The notes beneath the pieces were generated by a model. It saw nothing but the letters and a program-made list of their open reading frames with translations, had not been told where the DNA came from and made no database searches. Source: Acidobacteriota bacterium (GTDB lineage Bacteria; Acidobacteriota; Terriglobia; Acidiferrales; UBA7541). Taken from it: 64,000 nt of DNA. Each line of letters opens with the position of its first letter. Positions within the stretch are counted from its first letter, which is position 1. Positions 35,401 to 44,181 of the stretch are shown here, piece after piece. Position numbers and translations under genes: made by a program. Where the stretch lies: contig QHZD01000019.1 of the NCBI GenBank assembly GCA_003225315.1, positions 262,311 through 326,310 on the forward strand, in the 5' to 3' direction.

Positions 35401-35550
35401 ATCCCGAGGATCGAAGTATTCAACACTTTCAACAACAAGAACAACGTGAACCCATTGAGCACGCCTGGTCTCTTCAATTTCGACGGGTTCCTCCGCGTTG
35501 GCGTCGGCGATCCGCGCCAGGCGCAACTCTCGGTGCGCTTCGAGTTCTAG
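32443..35550 (+). CDS. TonB-dependent receptor with carboxypeptidase-regulatory N-domain (Oar-like)
   Basis: 1035 aa from the ATG at 32443, which follows GGGGGAG with good spacing. Signal peptide (MRKVLCAFFGVALVLGFAASGWGQ), then a CarboxypepD_reg domain (GTVQGDVVDEKGGSVAGATVEAKN ... SLAPGRYTLTISKPGF), a plug domain (LLTLTPGVSITQGPDGDEININGQRG, SAGGIINVVTKSGTN) and a long beta-barrel ending in the terminal F (QLSVRFEF). This layout is a hallmark of Acidobacteriota outer-membrane receptors, usually taking up oligosaccharides or other large nutrients. It follows the CHAT gene by 270 bp; the substrate cannot be read. Confidence 0.93.
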   Translation: MRKVLCAFFGVALVLGFAASGWGQSQITAGTVQGDVVDEKGGSVAGATVEAKNLATNFVQTDATNADGHFAFLSLAPGRYTLTISKPGFATIVQENVNLTVGQTITLPVTMKVSSVAQQIVVSDVPIVEVTKTTSSSTLDEISVATTPVLGRKFEDLLTLTPGVSITQGPDGDEININGQRGIFNNISLDGGDYNNGFFGEQMGGQRAAIDITLEAVKEFQITASGANAEFGRSAGGIINVVTKSGTNAIHGSGFEYFRTESLTAATSDGKPLQDFRRNQFGGSFGGPLMKDKLFFFAAAEGIRENLTRANLSAPVGTACASSPIYDGTAATDSVINSSPDCQRVALISFFKSTTFPAPFKNTNEGLPGIHQQRNASIFGRVDYNLNSKNQVFGSYGFDWSKNPNQTFDVPTYGTSANGIEGPSKIQDINGNWFSTLSNTMLNEAHFTYARENRPRNTINPSSVPDTAMGFATTFRFGAPFFLEPAVDEVFWRTDIRDNFSIVRGKHTWKVGGEWIHSDNAQIFRGFFTGRYIFDSVTGFMHFVSQGPTYRECSNGTTVVGACPAGTSVVGPLLLYLQHGPATQGESFDQSGASDIKNEDIALFIQDSWKLFRNLTLNYGLRWDAQHFPDPTVAPSKTSYGADLTNPKFPSTGFIPNQNKEFQPRVGFAWDLFGNGKSALRASWGMFYARQNMLTQVGAITTNGVQQQSFAAGSAFGTPPAYGTNASVFNNANLPPPGTTPPPGASVTVFSKDYQNPRIYTTNVGYEQQLYGDYAAYLDFTMSKGVHLTRFIDPNKGVSTTFVCGAGFTNISPGVCLPNNGSTVTYPSDVFGSGVAPPFTDLTSVTDTVSSAKSLYRGFTIGMRKRMSHKFLFDANYTYSRDWDDDSNERDPFTFRYANLFNLASEYSLSDRNETHKFNAYSVANLPWGFNGNVRMQAHSAQPITPSPRFQNGKDLGRNTLLKDNAFFTFDFGVDRPIHFGERMQLIPRIEVFNTFNNKNNVNPLSTPGLFNFDGFLRVGVGDPRQAQLSVRFEF

Positions 35551-35584
35551 CGAAGCGGCCGCAAGTTACACGCTCAATTCACCG

Positions 35585-35617
35585 AAGAGGGGCGCTACGG
35601 CGCTCCTCTTTGTTTTT
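35585..35617 (+). terminator. Rho-independent terminator after the TonB receptor
   Basis: Stem AAGAGGGGCGC / GCGCTCCTCTT (11 bp, one mismatch) closed by a TACG tetraloop, followed by TGTTTTTG. It lies 34 bases after the receptor stop codon. Confidence 0.8.
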
Positions 35618-35772
35618 GCGAATTACGATGCGAAATCTGCGCCACAAGAATGGACACACGCCCTTTCGTGGCTCTTGCTTGGGCGTCGCGAATCCCTGAC
35701 AATCTAAGGTTTATACCTACGTGATTTTCCGCACGGTAGCGGTTGTCCGCGCGGAAATGAAAAGCGAGTGAA

Positions 35773-37557
35773 ATGGCAGGTCAGCTGAATTCCACGAAGC
35801 GATTGATCGCTTATTTTTCGATGGAGATTGCGCTTGAGAACGCCATGCCAACCTACAGCGGGGGGCTGGGCGTTCTTGCGGGTGACACAATTCGCGCCGC
35901 AGCGGATTTGCGTCTGCCCATGGTGGCCGTTTCTTTGCTTTACCGCAAAGGATACTTCACGCAGCGTCTTGCCGAAGACGGCTCGCAGACGGAAGAGCCG
36001 GTCGAATGGAGTGTGGGAGACTTCTTGACCGAGGATTCCGCGCGCGCAAGTGTGTCCATTGAAAACCGCCGTGTTGAGCTGCGCTGCTGGCGTTATTCCG
36101 CAAAAGGTGTGCGTGGGTTTGAAGTGCCCATCTATTTTCTCGACGCCGATCTCCATTCCAACACCGAAGCAGATCGTAATCTCACCGGCAGTTTGTACGG
36201 CGGCGATTCTTACTACCGTCTGTGCCAGGAAGTCATCTTGGGAATCGGAGGCGTCCGCATTCTCCGCGCCCTTGGCTACAACGACCTCACCCGCTACCAC
36301 ATGAACGAAGGCCACGCGGCGCTGCTCACGTTGCAATTGCTCGACGAAGAAGCCGCAAAAGAGGGACGCAAATCCATCCGCAGCGAGGACATTGAAAAGG
36401 TCCGCAGCAAGTGCGTCTTCACCACCCATACTCCTGTGCCCGCGGGGCACGACCGTTTTCCGATGGAATACTTCACGCGCGTGTTTCCGGGCCAGACTGG
36501 GTTTCTCGATTTGAAGGATGCTTCCTCGGCGGATTTGATGAAGCGCGTTTTGCAGGCGGAACAAAATTTTTTGGACTTGCAGGAAGCGGCGCGCCGCGGG
36601 GCATCCCTCAACATGACGCAACTGGCCCTGAGCCTGAGCACATACGTCAACGGAGTCGCCAAGCAGCACGGCGAAACTTCCCGTCAGATGTTTCCGGAAG
36701 TGCCGATCGAGGCCATCACCAATGGCGTTCACGCCGGCACGTGGACCTCTGCTCCATTTCAGCAACTCTTCGACCGCTACATTCCCTCGTGGCGCGAAGA
36801 CAATTACAGTTTGCGGAGTGCCTTGGGCCTGCCTGCGGAGGAAGTGTGGGCAGCTCACCTGATTGCCAAGCACAAGCTGCTCGAGACGGTTCGTGAGAAG
36901 ACCGGGCTCAAGTTCGATCCCGAAGTCTTCACGATCGGTTTCGCGCGCCGTGCGACGGGATACAAGCGCGCCGACTTGATCCTGGCCGATCTCGATCGGC
37001 TCCGGGAGATTGCCAAGAACTCTGGACATTTCCAGATTATCTACGCCGGCAAGGCCCATCCGAATGATGCCGGCGGGAAGGACATTATTCGCCGGATTTT
37101 TCACGCGAAGAAAGCGCTGCGGAAAACGGTGCCGGTGGTTTTCCTAGATGACTACAACCTCGAGCTCGGCGGAAAGATCACTTCCGGCGTGGACGTCTGG
37201 CTCAACACGCCGCAATTTCCTCTGGAGGCTTCCGGCACCAGCGGCATGAAGGCCGCGCTGAATGGCGTGCCAAGTCTGAGCATTCTCGACGGCTGGTGGG
37301 TGGAAGGCCACATTGAAGGCGTCACTGGCTGGTGCATCGGCGAATCACGGCGAACCGCTGCAGGCAATACTCCGGCCGACAATACTGCCGAAGCGGAATC
37401 GCTCTATAACAAGCTGGAAAGTGTGATTCTTCCGCTGTACTACAACGATCGTGCGAAATTCCTGGAAGTCATGCAGCACGCCATCGCCATCAACGGCTCG
37501 TTCTTCAACACCCAGCGCATGGTGCAGCAGTACATCACGGATGCGTATCTGCACTGA
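35773..37557 (+). CDS. glgP: Alpha-glucan phosphorylase, short GT35 form
   Basis: 594 aa, a short member of the glycogen/maltodextrin phosphorylase family. It cleaves alpha-1,4 glucans with phosphate to glucose-1-phosphate. Visible motifs: [27 protein letters not shown] at the N-terminus, [46 protein letters not shown], and the pyridoxal-phosphate lysine K493 in [14 protein letters not shown]. It lacks the long N-terminal regulatory region of the large phosphorylases. No other glycogen genes are adjacent; the his operon is convergent. Confidence 0.93.
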   Translation: MAGQLNSTKRLIAYFSMEIALENAMPTYSGGLGVLAGDTIRAAADLRLPMVAVSLLYRKGYFTQRLAEDGSQTEEPVEWSVGDFLTEDSARASVSIENRRVELRCWRYSAKGVRGFEVPIYFLDADLHSNTEADRNLTGSLYGGDSYYRLCQEVILGIGGVRILRALGYNDLTRYHMNEGHAALLTLQLLDEEAAKEGRKSIRSEDIEKVRSKCVFTTHTPVPAGHDRFPMEYFTRVFPGQTGFLDLKDASSADLMKRVLQAEQNFLDLQEAARRGASLNMTQLALSLSTYVNGVAKQHGETSRQMFPEVPIEAITNGVHAGTWTSAPFQQLFDRYIPSWREDNYSLRSALGLPAEEVWAAHLIAKHKLLETVREKTGLKFDPEVFTIGFARRATGYKRADLILADLDRLREIAKNSGHFQIIYAGKAHPNDAGGKDIIRRIFHAKKALRKTVPVVFLDDYNLELGGKITSGVDVWLNTPQFPLEASGTSGMKAALNGVPSLSILDGWWVEGHIEGVTGWCIGESRRTAAGNTPADNTAEAESLYNKLESVILPLYYNDRAKFLEVMQHAIAINGSFFNTQRMVQQYITDAYLH

Positions 37558-37609
37558 AGCTCCGGGGATTGTATTCCTGTAGTTGTATCTGGAGCGGTTT
37601 ATTTCCTCT

Positions 37610-38299
37610 TTAGCGCAATCGGTTCTTATACATGGCCATGCCGACGGCGGCGTCCATGCCCATCTTTTCTAGTGCGGCGATCTCGCTCCTTGTTTTGATG
37701 CCGCCTGCGGCAATAATCGGATGGGCCGTCGTGTTGCGCAGCTTGCGAAACCAGTCGAGGTTCGCGCCCGTCATTGTCCCCTCGCGGTCTACGTCTGTGC
37801 AGAGAAATCCCGCGCAGTAGGGTTCGAGTTGCGTCATCACTTTCTCAACCTGCAACCTCAGCTTCTTCCGCCAGCCGTGAATGGTGATTTTCCCGTCCGC
37901 TGTGTCGAGTGCGATGACGATTTTCTCGCGGGCGATGTTCTCTGTGAGCTCCTGCAGAAAGTGCGCATTCACTTTTCCATCTTTGAACGCTGCGCTTCCG
38001 ACAATAATCTGGTTCGCCCCCCAGCTGACAACTTCTTGCGCGCGGAAGATGCTTCGAATGCCGCCGCCGACGCGCACCTTCATCCCGAAATCAGTTCTTG
38101 CTTTCGCGCAAAGGTTGCGAACGAGATCATCATTTGCGCCCTTGCCCATGGCAGCATCCAAATCAATCACATGTAGCCAGAGATGTTTCTTGAACTTTTC
38201 CAGTTGTCCAAAGACATCCGCAACCGCCAGCTCGCGCTTCCGCCCGTGCACCAGCTGAACAGCTTGCCCGCTTTGCAAGTCGATGCAGGGAATCAGCAC
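37610..38299 (-). CDS. hisA: HisA, phosphoribosylformimino-AICAR-phosphate isomerase
   Basis: 229 aa TIM barrel, last gene of the his operon; the start overlaps the end of hisF by 7 bases. HisA opens the ribose ring of ProFAR to give PRFAR. Motifs: IPCIDLQSGQAVQLVHG at the N-terminus with the catalytic Asp, VRVGGGIRS, VIALDTADG with the second Asp, TDVDREGTM, and HPIIAAGGI. The first motif is PCIDLQ rather than the usual PAIDLK, and the segments differ enough from standard HisA to suggest a divergent subgroup, but position in the operon makes the assignment firm. Confidence 0.9.
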   Translation of the reverse strand: MLIPCIDLQSGQAVQLVHGRKRELAVADVFGQLEKFKKHLWLHVIDLDAAMGKGANDDLVRNLCAKARTDFGMKVRVGGGIRSIFRAQEVVSWGANQIIVGSAAFKDGKVNAHFLQELTENIAREKIVIALDTADGKITIHGWRKKLRLQVEKVMTQLEPYCAGFLCTDVDREGTMTGANLDWFRKLRNTTAHPIIAAGGIKTRSEIAALEKMGMDAAVGMAMYKNRLR

Positions 38300-39057
38300 G
38301 GGAGGCGAACCTCGACTCCGCTTGAGGCCAGAAATTGCTTCAGCGCGTGAATGGATTGCACTTCATCGTGAAAGATCGAGGCCGCCAAAGCCGCGTCCGC
38401 CGCCCCTTCCCGGAAAACCTCGACAAAATGAGCGGGCGATTTGGCACCGCCGGACGCAATCACCGGAACCGTTACGGCGCCGGAAATTGCCGCGGTCAGT
38501 GTCACGTCGAAGCCGCTTTGCGTGCCGTCGCGGTCCACAGAGGTCAGCAAAATTTCGCCGGCGCCTGCTGCCACTCCCATGCGCGCCCACTCGATGGCAT
38601 CGCGTGATGCGGATTCGCGTCCGCCGCGAACCATGACGTCCCAGTGATCTCCGGAGCGCTTTGCATCGATCGCCAGGACAACGGCTTGCGCGCCAAACTC
38701 CCGCGACAATTCGGAAATTAACTCCGCCCGCTCGACTGCTGCGGTGTTCACCGTTACCTTGTCTGCACCGGCGCGCACCACGGCGCGGCCGTCTTCGAGC
38801 GTTCGAATACCGCCGCCAGCGGTGAGAGGAATCGCCAATTGCGCGGCGACGCGGCGGATTGTTTCGAGAAAAGTGGGGCGGCGGTCGCGGGAAGCCGCAA
38901 TGTCGAGCACCACCAATTCGTCAGCGCCCTCGGCATTATAGCGAGCCGCGAGCGCAACGGGGTCGCCCGCATCGCGCAGACCCACAAAGTTCACGCCCTT
39001 CACGACGCGTTCGCCGTCAGTATCGAGGCACGGGATGATGCGGTGCGCGAGGCTCAT
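38293..39057 (-). CDS. hisF: HisF, imidazole glycerol phosphate synthase cyclase subunit
   Basis: 254 aa, standard length. Catalytic Asp in RIIPCLDTDGERVVKGVNF (the usual family reading is LDVDxGRVVKG), second Asp in LAIDAKRSG. Phosphate-binding loops AGGGIRTLEDG, SVDRDGTQSGFD and VIASGGA are present. It takes ammonia from HisH to make imidazole glycerol phosphate and AICAR. The start overlaps the hisH stop (ATGA). Confidence 0.96.
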   Translation of the reverse strand: MSLAHRIIPCLDTDGERVVKGVNFVGLRDAGDPVALAARYNAEGADELVVLDIAASRDRRPTFLETIRRVAAQLAIPLTAGGGIRTLEDGRAVVRAGADKVTVNTAAVERAELISELSREFGAQAVVLAIDAKRSGDHWDVMVRGGRESASRDAIEWARMGVAAGAGEILLTSVDRDGTQSGFDVTLTAAISGAVTVPVIASGGAKSPAHFVEVFREGAADAALAASIFHDEVQSIHALKQFLASSGVEVRLPC

Positions 39058-39656
39058 GCCGCGAGCCTCAGGAAATTCTGGAGAATGCGAGCGCCAGAAT
39101 CACCGCTCTTTTCGGGATGAAATTGCACGGCAAAAATATTTCGTTGCTCGATAACGGCCGCAAATTCCGCACCGTGGGAGCAGGTGGCCGCTGTGTCATT
39201 CGAATCGAGCGCGGCGTAGGAGTGCGCAAAATAGAAATACGCTCCAGCGTCAATGCCTGAGAGCAGGGAAGACTCCCGTTTCTTTTCAATTTGGTTCCAA
39301 CCCATGTGCGGCAGCTTCACGCCCGGCGGCAAAGCGGAAACGATTTCTGGTAGGAGATTCAGGCCTCGGAGTTCAGAGGCTTCTTCGCTCAACTTGAAAA
39401 GAACTTGCAGCCCGAGGCAAATCCCCAGAAAGGGCACGCCGCGGTGGATGGCGTCAATCAGAGGCGCGCGGAGATGCTTTTCGTCGAGGGCGCGAACCAG
39501 CGCGGCGTAGTGACCGACGCCGGGAAGCAGCAGGGCTTCCGCCTTAGAGATGCATTCAGGTGACGACGTGCGATGAGACTCCACGCCGAGGCGCTGGAGG
39601 GCGCGCTCGACGGAGGGCACATTGCCGGCGCCGTAGTCGAGGATGGTTATTTTCAT
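39054..39656 (-). CDS. hisH: HisH, imidazole glycerol phosphate synthase glutaminase subunit
   Basis: 200 aa class-I glutamine amidotransferase. Nucleophile C80 in [12 protein letters not shown], and the His/Glu pair in [10 protein letters not shown]; oxyanion segment LLPGVGHY. It supplies ammonia to HisF. Starts with ATGA overlap on hisB and ends with ATGA overlap on hisF. Confidence 0.96.
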   Translation of the reverse strand: MKITILDYGAGNVPSVERALQRLGVESHRTSSPECISKAEALLLPGVGHYAALVRALDEKHLRAPLIDAIHRGVPFLGICLGLQVLFKLSEEASELRGLNLLPEIVSALPPGVKLPHMGWNQIEKKRESSLLSGIDAGAYFYFAHSYAALDSNDTAATCSHGAEFAAVIEQRNIFAVQFHPEKSGDSGARILQNFLRLAA

Positions 39657-40243
39657 AGCAGCCCCTTGGTGCTGGGCAAAACCTGGCGAAGGCGCTTGTC
39701 GCGAGACACGGCGAAACGCAGCGCGCGCGCAAATGCCTTGAAGATCGCTTCGACTTGATGGTGCGAGGATCGGCCGTACAGGGCGCGAAGATGGACATTG
39801 GCTTTTGCCGACTGCGCGAAGCCTTGAAAAAAATCCTCTATCAGTTCAACCTGGAAATCACCGATGCGATTTGCACTGATCTTTGCATCTACAACGCAGT
39901 AGGGCCGGCCACCAAGATCAACCGCAGCGGCCGCGAGCGTTTCGTCCATAGGCATCAGAAAATAGCCCGCGCGCAGAATTCCTCGCTTCGAGCCAAGAGC
40001 TTTCTGCACCGCTTCGCCGAGCGTGATGCCGACATCTTCGACCGTATGATGTTGGTCCACGTCGAGATCGCCGCGCGCGTCCACGATCAGATCAAACGCA
40101 CCGTGTCGCGCCACCAATTCGAGCATATGGTCGAAGAAGCGGATTCCAGTGGCGATGCGAGCGTTCCCGCGGCCGTCCAGATTGAGTTTCAGGCGGATGT
40201 CCGTCTCGTTTGTTTTGCGATGAATGTTGGCAGTTCGCGGCAT
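39653..40243 (-). CDS. hisB: HisB, imidazoleglycerol-phosphate dehydratase
   Basis: 196 aa from the ATG at 40243 ([16 protein letters not shown]), preferred over an upstream Met because the family begins here. It is the monofunctional dehydratase, without the phosphatase half seen in enterobacteria. Metal-binding motifs: [45 protein letters not shown]. Separated from hisC by 23 bases, the only real gap within the operon. Histidinol-phosphate phosphatase must be encoded elsewhere. Confidence 0.95.
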   Translation of the reverse strand: MPRTANIHRKTNETDIRLKLNLDGRGNARIATGIRFFDHMLELVARHGAFDLIVDARGDLDVDQHHTVEDVGITLGEAVQKALGSKRGILRAGYFLMPMDETLAAAAVDLGGRPYCVVDAKISANRIGDFQVELIEDFFQGFAQSAKANVHLRALYGRSSHHQVEAIFKAFARALRFAVSRDKRLRQVLPSTKGLL

Positions 40244-40266
40244 TTTTATCTTTGCGATCCCACAAT

Positions 40267-41331
40267 TCAGGCTGGCGCTTTCCATTCCTTTCGAATGGCC
40301 TTCAACAGCTTCTTCATTTCAGCTGGCGTTCCTATGGAAATGCGGACGAATCCCGGGCCCATGTCCTTGGTGCGCTCGCGCAGAAGAATCCCTTGCCTCT
40401 CAAGCTTTCCAAAGAGTGCGGGTCCCTTTGCCCCGAAATTGGCCAGCAGAAAATTTCCGGCGCTGGGGAAGGAGCGCACGCCGAGCTTCTGCAGTTCGGC
40501 GGCCAGCCACGCACGAAACCGTTTCACTTCGCTGACATATGCTTGCATCGTCATGCGGTCTTGAACGGCAGCTTCGGCGGCTACCAGTGCGCCAAGATTC
40601 ACAGGAAAGGGCGGCATGGCGCGGCGCACGAGTGCAAGCGATTCTTTGCAGCCGACGACCGCGCCGAGCCGCAGCGACGCGAGGCCAGCGACCTTTGAAA
40701 ACGTTCTGGCGACAAACAGGTGGCGAAACTTGCGAATCCAGGGCACTGCGGTGAAGCCTGAAAACTCCGCGTAAGCTTCGTCCATCACAACGGCGGTGTG
40801 CGTGGCGGCATGCAGGATTTTCTCCAGTTCCTTGAAACCAAAGAGAGTGCCAGTAGGATTGTTGGGGTTCGCGAGAAAAAGGACACGTGGCTCTTTCCGC
40901 AGCGCCGCAAGGATGCCCTCCAGCGGGAACTCCATTTCGGTGCCGTAGTGCAATGCCGAGATTCGAGCGCCGTATATTTCCGCGTAGTAGCGATACATAG
41001 GAAACGTCGGCTCGCAAATTAGGACACTGCTTCCAGCCTCGACAAACGTGTCGAAGAAAACTCGCAGCGCATCGTCTCCGCCGTTGGCGAGAAGAAGTTC
41101 TTCCGGACGAACGCCGAAGTAGCGGGCCAGACGCGTTGTTGGCGCCTGATATTCCGGGTACATTGCCAGTTGCTTGGAGGTGAGCTTTGCCAGCGCGCGC
41201 AGCACTGCGGGAGAGCAGCCGGTCGTGTTCTCATTGAAGTCCAGCCGCACTTTATCCGCGCGGCCTTCCGCAGGCGCTTCATACGTGCGGCGATTCAGAA
41301 TCGCTTTTCGCACTGGCAAGTGAACCTTCAT
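40267..41331 (-). CDS. hisC: HisC, histidinol-phosphate aminotransferase
   Basis: 354 aa class-I/II PLP enzyme. LANPNNPTG around residue 153, [10 protein letters not shown] at 181-190, and the PLP lysine K213 in [15 protein letters not shown]. Converts imidazole acetol phosphate to histidinol phosphate. The start overlaps the hisD stop (ATGA). Confidence 0.95.
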   Translation of the reverse strand: MKVHLPVRKAILNRRTYEAPAEGRADKVRLDFNENTTGCSPAVLRALAKLTSKQLAMYPEYQAPTTRLARYFGVRPEELLLANGGDDALRVFFDTFVEAGSSVLICEPTFPMYRYYAEIYGARISALHYGTEMEFPLEGILAALRKEPRVLFLANPNNPTGTLFGFKELEKILHAATHTAVVMDEAYAEFSGFTAVPWIRKFRHLFVARTFSKVAGLASLRLGAVVGCKESLALVRRAMPPFPVNLGALVAAEAAVQDRMTMQAYVSEVKRFRAWLAAELQKLGVRSFPSAGNFLLANFGAKGPALFGKLERQGILLRERTKDMGPGFVRISIGTPAEMKKLLKAIRKEWKAPA

Positions 41332-42581
41332 CTGCGAACCCTTACGGCGTTGCGGTGAGCCATCAAGCCTTCGGATTCTGCCAGAGTTTCGACTGTATCG
41401 GCGAGGCGAAGGAAACCATCGCGACTAATGGTTTGCACGCTGATGCATTTCACAAAGTCGGCCGCCGAAAGCCCGCCTCGTTTGTGTGCCCAACCCCCAG
41501 TCGGGAGGACGTGATTGCTGCCGGTAGCATAGTCGCCAAGCGGCTGGGCGCCCCAAGGGCCAAGAAAGATGGTGCCGGCTGATCGGTTTTTTTGCAGGAT
41601 CCGTTCGGCGTTCTCAGGAAGGCTAAGATGTTCCGGGGCGAAGCGATTGACGAATTCGCAGGCCTGCTCGAGCGAATTTGCCACGAGAATTGCGCCGGCC
41701 GTTTCCGTGGAGACGCTAGCCATTCCAGGAGGAAGTTCGGCGAGTTGCCATTTAATCTCGCGTTGCACTTCTTGGGCGAGCGAGTGTGAAATGGTGACGA
41801 AATAGCTTGCGGCGTCTCTTGCGTGCTCCGCCTGGGCAAGCAAATCGGCAGCAATCCATCGAGCATTGCCATCGGCGGCGGCGAGTACAACCGCCTCCGT
41901 GGGGCCCGCCGGCAGATCGATGGCGCAATCGCTGCTGACCAGTTGTTTGGCGGCGGTGACGTACTTGTTGCCCGGGCCGAAGATTTTCTCCACGCGCGGA
42001 ATCGAATTTGTGCCATATGCGAGAGCGGCAATCGCTTGCGCTCCCCCAACGCGGGCGATCTTTTCAATGCCGAGTAGATTTGCGGTTGCCAGCAGCTCGG
42101 GATTCGGCCGCGGGCAAACGGCAGCGATATGCGGAACTCCGGCGACTTGCGCGGGGACCGCCGTCATGACGAGCGTGGATACGAGGGAAAAGCGGCCGCC
42201 GGGGATGTAGCAGCCGACGGATTCGATAGGGGAAACGCGCTGACTGATCTTGACGCCAGGTTCGGTCTCGGTGGTCCACGGGCGGGGAAGCTGCTGTTCG
42301 GCTACCTGGCGGACGTTCTTCGCAGCTCTCCGGATGGCCTTCAGGAAATCAGGACTCACCTGTGCTTTGGCAGAGCGGATTTCTTCTCTCGAAATCCAGA
42401 CTCCAGCTCGCGAGAGGTCTAAATCATCCAGTTTCTTGCTCCAGGCAAAGAGAGCGGAATCGCCGCGCCTTCGCACATCCGCGACGATTTCGGCGGCCAC
42501 GGATTGGGCTTCATCGTCGCGCTGGGCGCGGCGCGCGAGGAGCCACTTTTCGGTTCGCGGAGTGAGCTTGAGGATGCGCAT
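41328..42581 (-). CDS. hisD: HisD, histidinol dehydrogenase
   Basis: 417 aa, usual length. Signature stretches: VGCYIPGGRFSLVSTLVMTAVPAQVAGV, KIFGPGNKYVTAAKQLV, IDLPAGPTEAVVLA, LAQAEHARDA, and NRFAPEHLSL; the zinc and catalytic residues (Glu/His of the APEHL motif, Asp and His near DYATGSNHVLPTGGWA) are present. Carries out the last two oxidations to L-histidine. Its start codon overlaps the hisG stop (TGATG). Confidence 0.97.
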   Translation of the reverse strand: MRILKLTPRTEKWLLARRAQRDDEAQSVAAEIVADVRRRGDSALFAWSKKLDDLDLSRAGVWISREEIRSAKAQVSPDFLKAIRRAAKNVRQVAEQQLPRPWTTETEPGVKISQRVSPIESVGCYIPGGRFSLVSTLVMTAVPAQVAGVPHIAAVCPRPNPELLATANLLGIEKIARVGGAQAIAALAYGTNSIPRVEKIFGPGNKYVTAAKQLVSSDCAIDLPAGPTEAVVLAAADGNARWIAADLLAQAEHARDAASYFVTISHSLAQEVQREIKWQLAELPPGMASVSTETAGAILVANSLEQACEFVNRFAPEHLSLPENAERILQKNRSAGTIFLGPWGAQPLGDYATGSNHVLPTGGWAHKRGGLSAADFVKCISVQTISRDGFLRLADTVETLAESEGLMAHRNAVRVRR

Positions 42582-43453
42582 CAGAGGACGATTTTGTTCA
42601 AAGGATATTCGACGATACCTTGGGCCTTGGCGGCTTTCAGCTTGGGTAGGATCTGCCGCACAACGGCTTCCTCGACGATCGTGTTGATGGCTACCCAGTC
42701 CGGGTCGCTGAGAGCAGAGATAGTGGGGTTCTTGAGCGCCGGGAGAGCGCCCAGCACACCCTGTAAGTCGTCGCGATGCACGTTGAGAAGAAGGCCGACT
42801 CTGCTGGCTGCCGCGATAGCGCCCTGAAGCATCAGGATCAGGTTTTCCGCCTTTTCACGCTTCCAGGAATCGGCCGCGCTGGCGCGATTCATGATGAAAA
42901 CAGTTGCGGATTCCAGGACCGTATCTACGATGCGCAGACGATTGGCGCGCAGCGACGAGCCGGTCTCAGTAACTTCGACGATGGCGTCCGCGAGCTGCGG
43001 CACCTTCACTTCCGTGGCTCCCCAGGAAAACTCCACGTGGGCCTTCACGCCGTGCTTGGCGAGGTAGTTCTGCGTAATCTGTACGACTTCCGTGGCGATC
43101 ACTTTGCCTTCCAGGTCGCGTGGCTGGCGGATTGCGCAGTCCTCCGGCACGGCCAGGACCCAGCGCACGCGCGCAAGACGCTGCTTGGCATAAACCAGTT
43201 CCGAGAGTTCTTCCACGGCCGCGCTCGTTTCCACCACCCAGTCGTGCCCCGTGATTCCTGCGTCCAGGGCGCCGGATTCGACGTAGCGTGCCATTTCCTG
43301 TGCGCGCACCATCAAACATTCGATTTCCGTGTCGTCAATGGTTGGGACGTAACTGCGCGAACTCAATGTGATTTTCCAGCCGGCGCGCGAAAAAAGATCA
43401 AGCGTCGCGTCCTGAAGGCTGCCTTTCGGAATCCCCAGCTTCAGTCGGCTCAT
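42581..43453 (-). CDS. hisG: HisG, ATP phosphoribosyltransferase (long form)
   Basis: 290 aa, so the long form with the C-terminal ACT-like regulatory domain that gives histidine feedback inhibition; it does not need HisZ. Motifs: [41 protein letters not shown], and the PRPP loop [20 protein letters not shown]. First committed step of histidine synthesis. ATGA overlap with hisI upstream. Confidence 0.96.
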   Translation of the reverse strand: MSRLKLGIPKGSLQDATLDLFSRAGWKITLSSRSYVPTIDDTEIECLMVRAQEMARYVESGALDAGITGHDWVVETSAAVEELSELVYAKQRLARVRWVLAVPEDCAIRQPRDLEGKVIATEVVQITQNYLAKHGVKAHVEFSWGATEVKVPQLADAIVEVTETGSSLRANRLRIVDTVLESATVFIMNRASAADSWKREKAENLILMLQGAIAAASRVGLLLNVHRDDLQGVLGALPALKNPTISALSDPDWVAINTIVEEAVVRQILPKLKAAKAQGIVEYPLNKIVL

Positions 43454-43842
43454 CGGGATTTTTCCTTACCGTAAACCTTCTCCGGCGCGAAAGTACGCCC
43501 AGAGATAATTTTTGCGTTTCCATCCGCTTCGATCGACCGGAAGAAGCAGCTCCGGTATCCCTCATGACAGACGCCCGGCCCAACGGCCTCGACACGCACG
43601 AGTAGCGCGTCTGCATCGCAATCCACGCGCATCTCGCGAACCCGCAAGATGTGGCCGCTGGATTCGCCCTTTTTCCAGAGCTTGTTTCGCGAGCGGCTGA
43701 AAAACACGACTTCGCCCGTGCGCCGCGTTTCCGCAAGGGATTCCGCATTCATGAACCCAAGCATCAGGACGTCGCCATTACTCCCGTCCTGAATGATGGC
43801 CGGTACCAGTCCGCCGCTTTTCTGAAAGTCGATCTCCACCAT
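43450..43842 (-). CDS. hisI: HisI, phosphoribosyl-AMP cyclohydrolase
   Basis: 130 aa from the ATG at 43842 ([11 protein letters not shown]), supported by AGGAG at 43848-43852; the frame is open upstream but crosses the attenuator. Family motifs: [47 protein letters not shown], and [13 protein letters not shown] with the zinc-binding cysteines. The HisE pyrophosphohydrolase domain that is often fused behind HisI is absent here and no separate hisE is in the operon. First structural gene of the operon. Confidence 0.95.
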   Translation of the reverse strand: MVEIDFQKSGGLVPAIIQDGSNGDVLMLGFMNAESLAETRRTGEVVFFSRSRNKLWKKGESSGHILRVREMRVDCDADALLVRVEAVGPGVCHEGYRSCFFRSIEADGNAKIISGRTFAPEKVYGKEKSR

Positions 43843-43852
43843 TTTGTCTCCT

Positions 43853-43891
43853 AAAAATAAAAATCCCGCTGGAGCTTGCTGCGCCAGCGGG
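43853..43891 (-). terminator. his operon attenuator (intrinsic terminator hairpin)
   Basis: On the minus strand: CCCGCTGG, an 11-nt loop, CCAGCGGG (8-bp perfect stem, 43865-43872 with 43884-43891), followed by ATTTTTATTTTT. It lies directly in front of the hisI ribosome site and behind the His-rich leader peptide, with no other minus-strand gene upstream to terminate, so it fits an attenuator. The loop segment CAGCAAGC can instead pair with GCCTGCTG inside the leader reading frame (complement of 43931-43938), a candidate antiterminator. Confidence 0.8.
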
Positions 43892-43918
43892 CCAAAGCGT
43901 GCTTTGTTTAGCGAATCG

Positions 43919-43999
43919 CTATGCACACCTCAGCAGGCGCGGCGTGTGGCCGTCATGATGATGGTGGCGATGCGCCCGAGTTGTATGTGTGCGGTTCAT
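43919..43999 (-). CDS. hisL: Histidine operon leader peptide
   Basis: A 26-codon frame, ATG at 43999, TAG at 43919-43921, encoding a peptide that begins [18 protein letters not shown] and then ends in a short Arg/Leu-rich tail. Seven of 26 residues are His, four of them consecutive (residues 12-15). It stops 28 bases before the terminator hairpin and 77 bases before hisI. This is the arrangement of hisL in enterobacteria: ribosome stalling at His codons when His-tRNA is scarce would favour an alternative fold and let transcription continue into hisI. No strong ribosome site precedes it; the upstream promoter places it very near the 5' end of the transcript. The His content and context make chance unlikely. 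Confidence 0.8.
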   Translation of the reverse strand: MNRTHTTRAHRHHHHDGHTPRLLRCA

Positions 44000-44010
44000 T
44001 TCCACTATCT

Positions 44011-44039
44011 AAGGTAAAAGAACTCGTCGAGCCTGTCAA
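44011..44039 (-). promoter_or_regulatory. Promoter of the his operon
   Basis: On the minus strand, a perfect -35 box TTGACA (complement of 44034-44039), 17 bp, then TACCTT (complement of 44011-44016) as -10. The predicted start site, near 44004, is only about five bases before the hisL ATG. Confidence 0.65.
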
Positions 44040-44181
44040 CGATAGGATTAGAGAGGCGAAGTCGGGCCCATTCCCGCAACAAGTGGATCGGCTATCAAGA
44101 TTCAACTGGCGTTTGAAACGTGAAGCAAGGGAGTTGAATCTGATAGTGTGGGAAAGCTCAAGACACAGGAGAGGAAGCGCC

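Noticed and set aside
37558-37609. Terminator between glgP and hisA
   Set aside because: GCTCC and GGAGC can pair around a long loop followed by GGTTTATTT, but the 5-bp stem with a loop over 25 bases is too weak to call.
43921-44181. N-terminal extension of MsrB
   Set aside because: The extension would cover the his promoter and leader frame; the MsrB domain and a ribosome site support the start at 44182.
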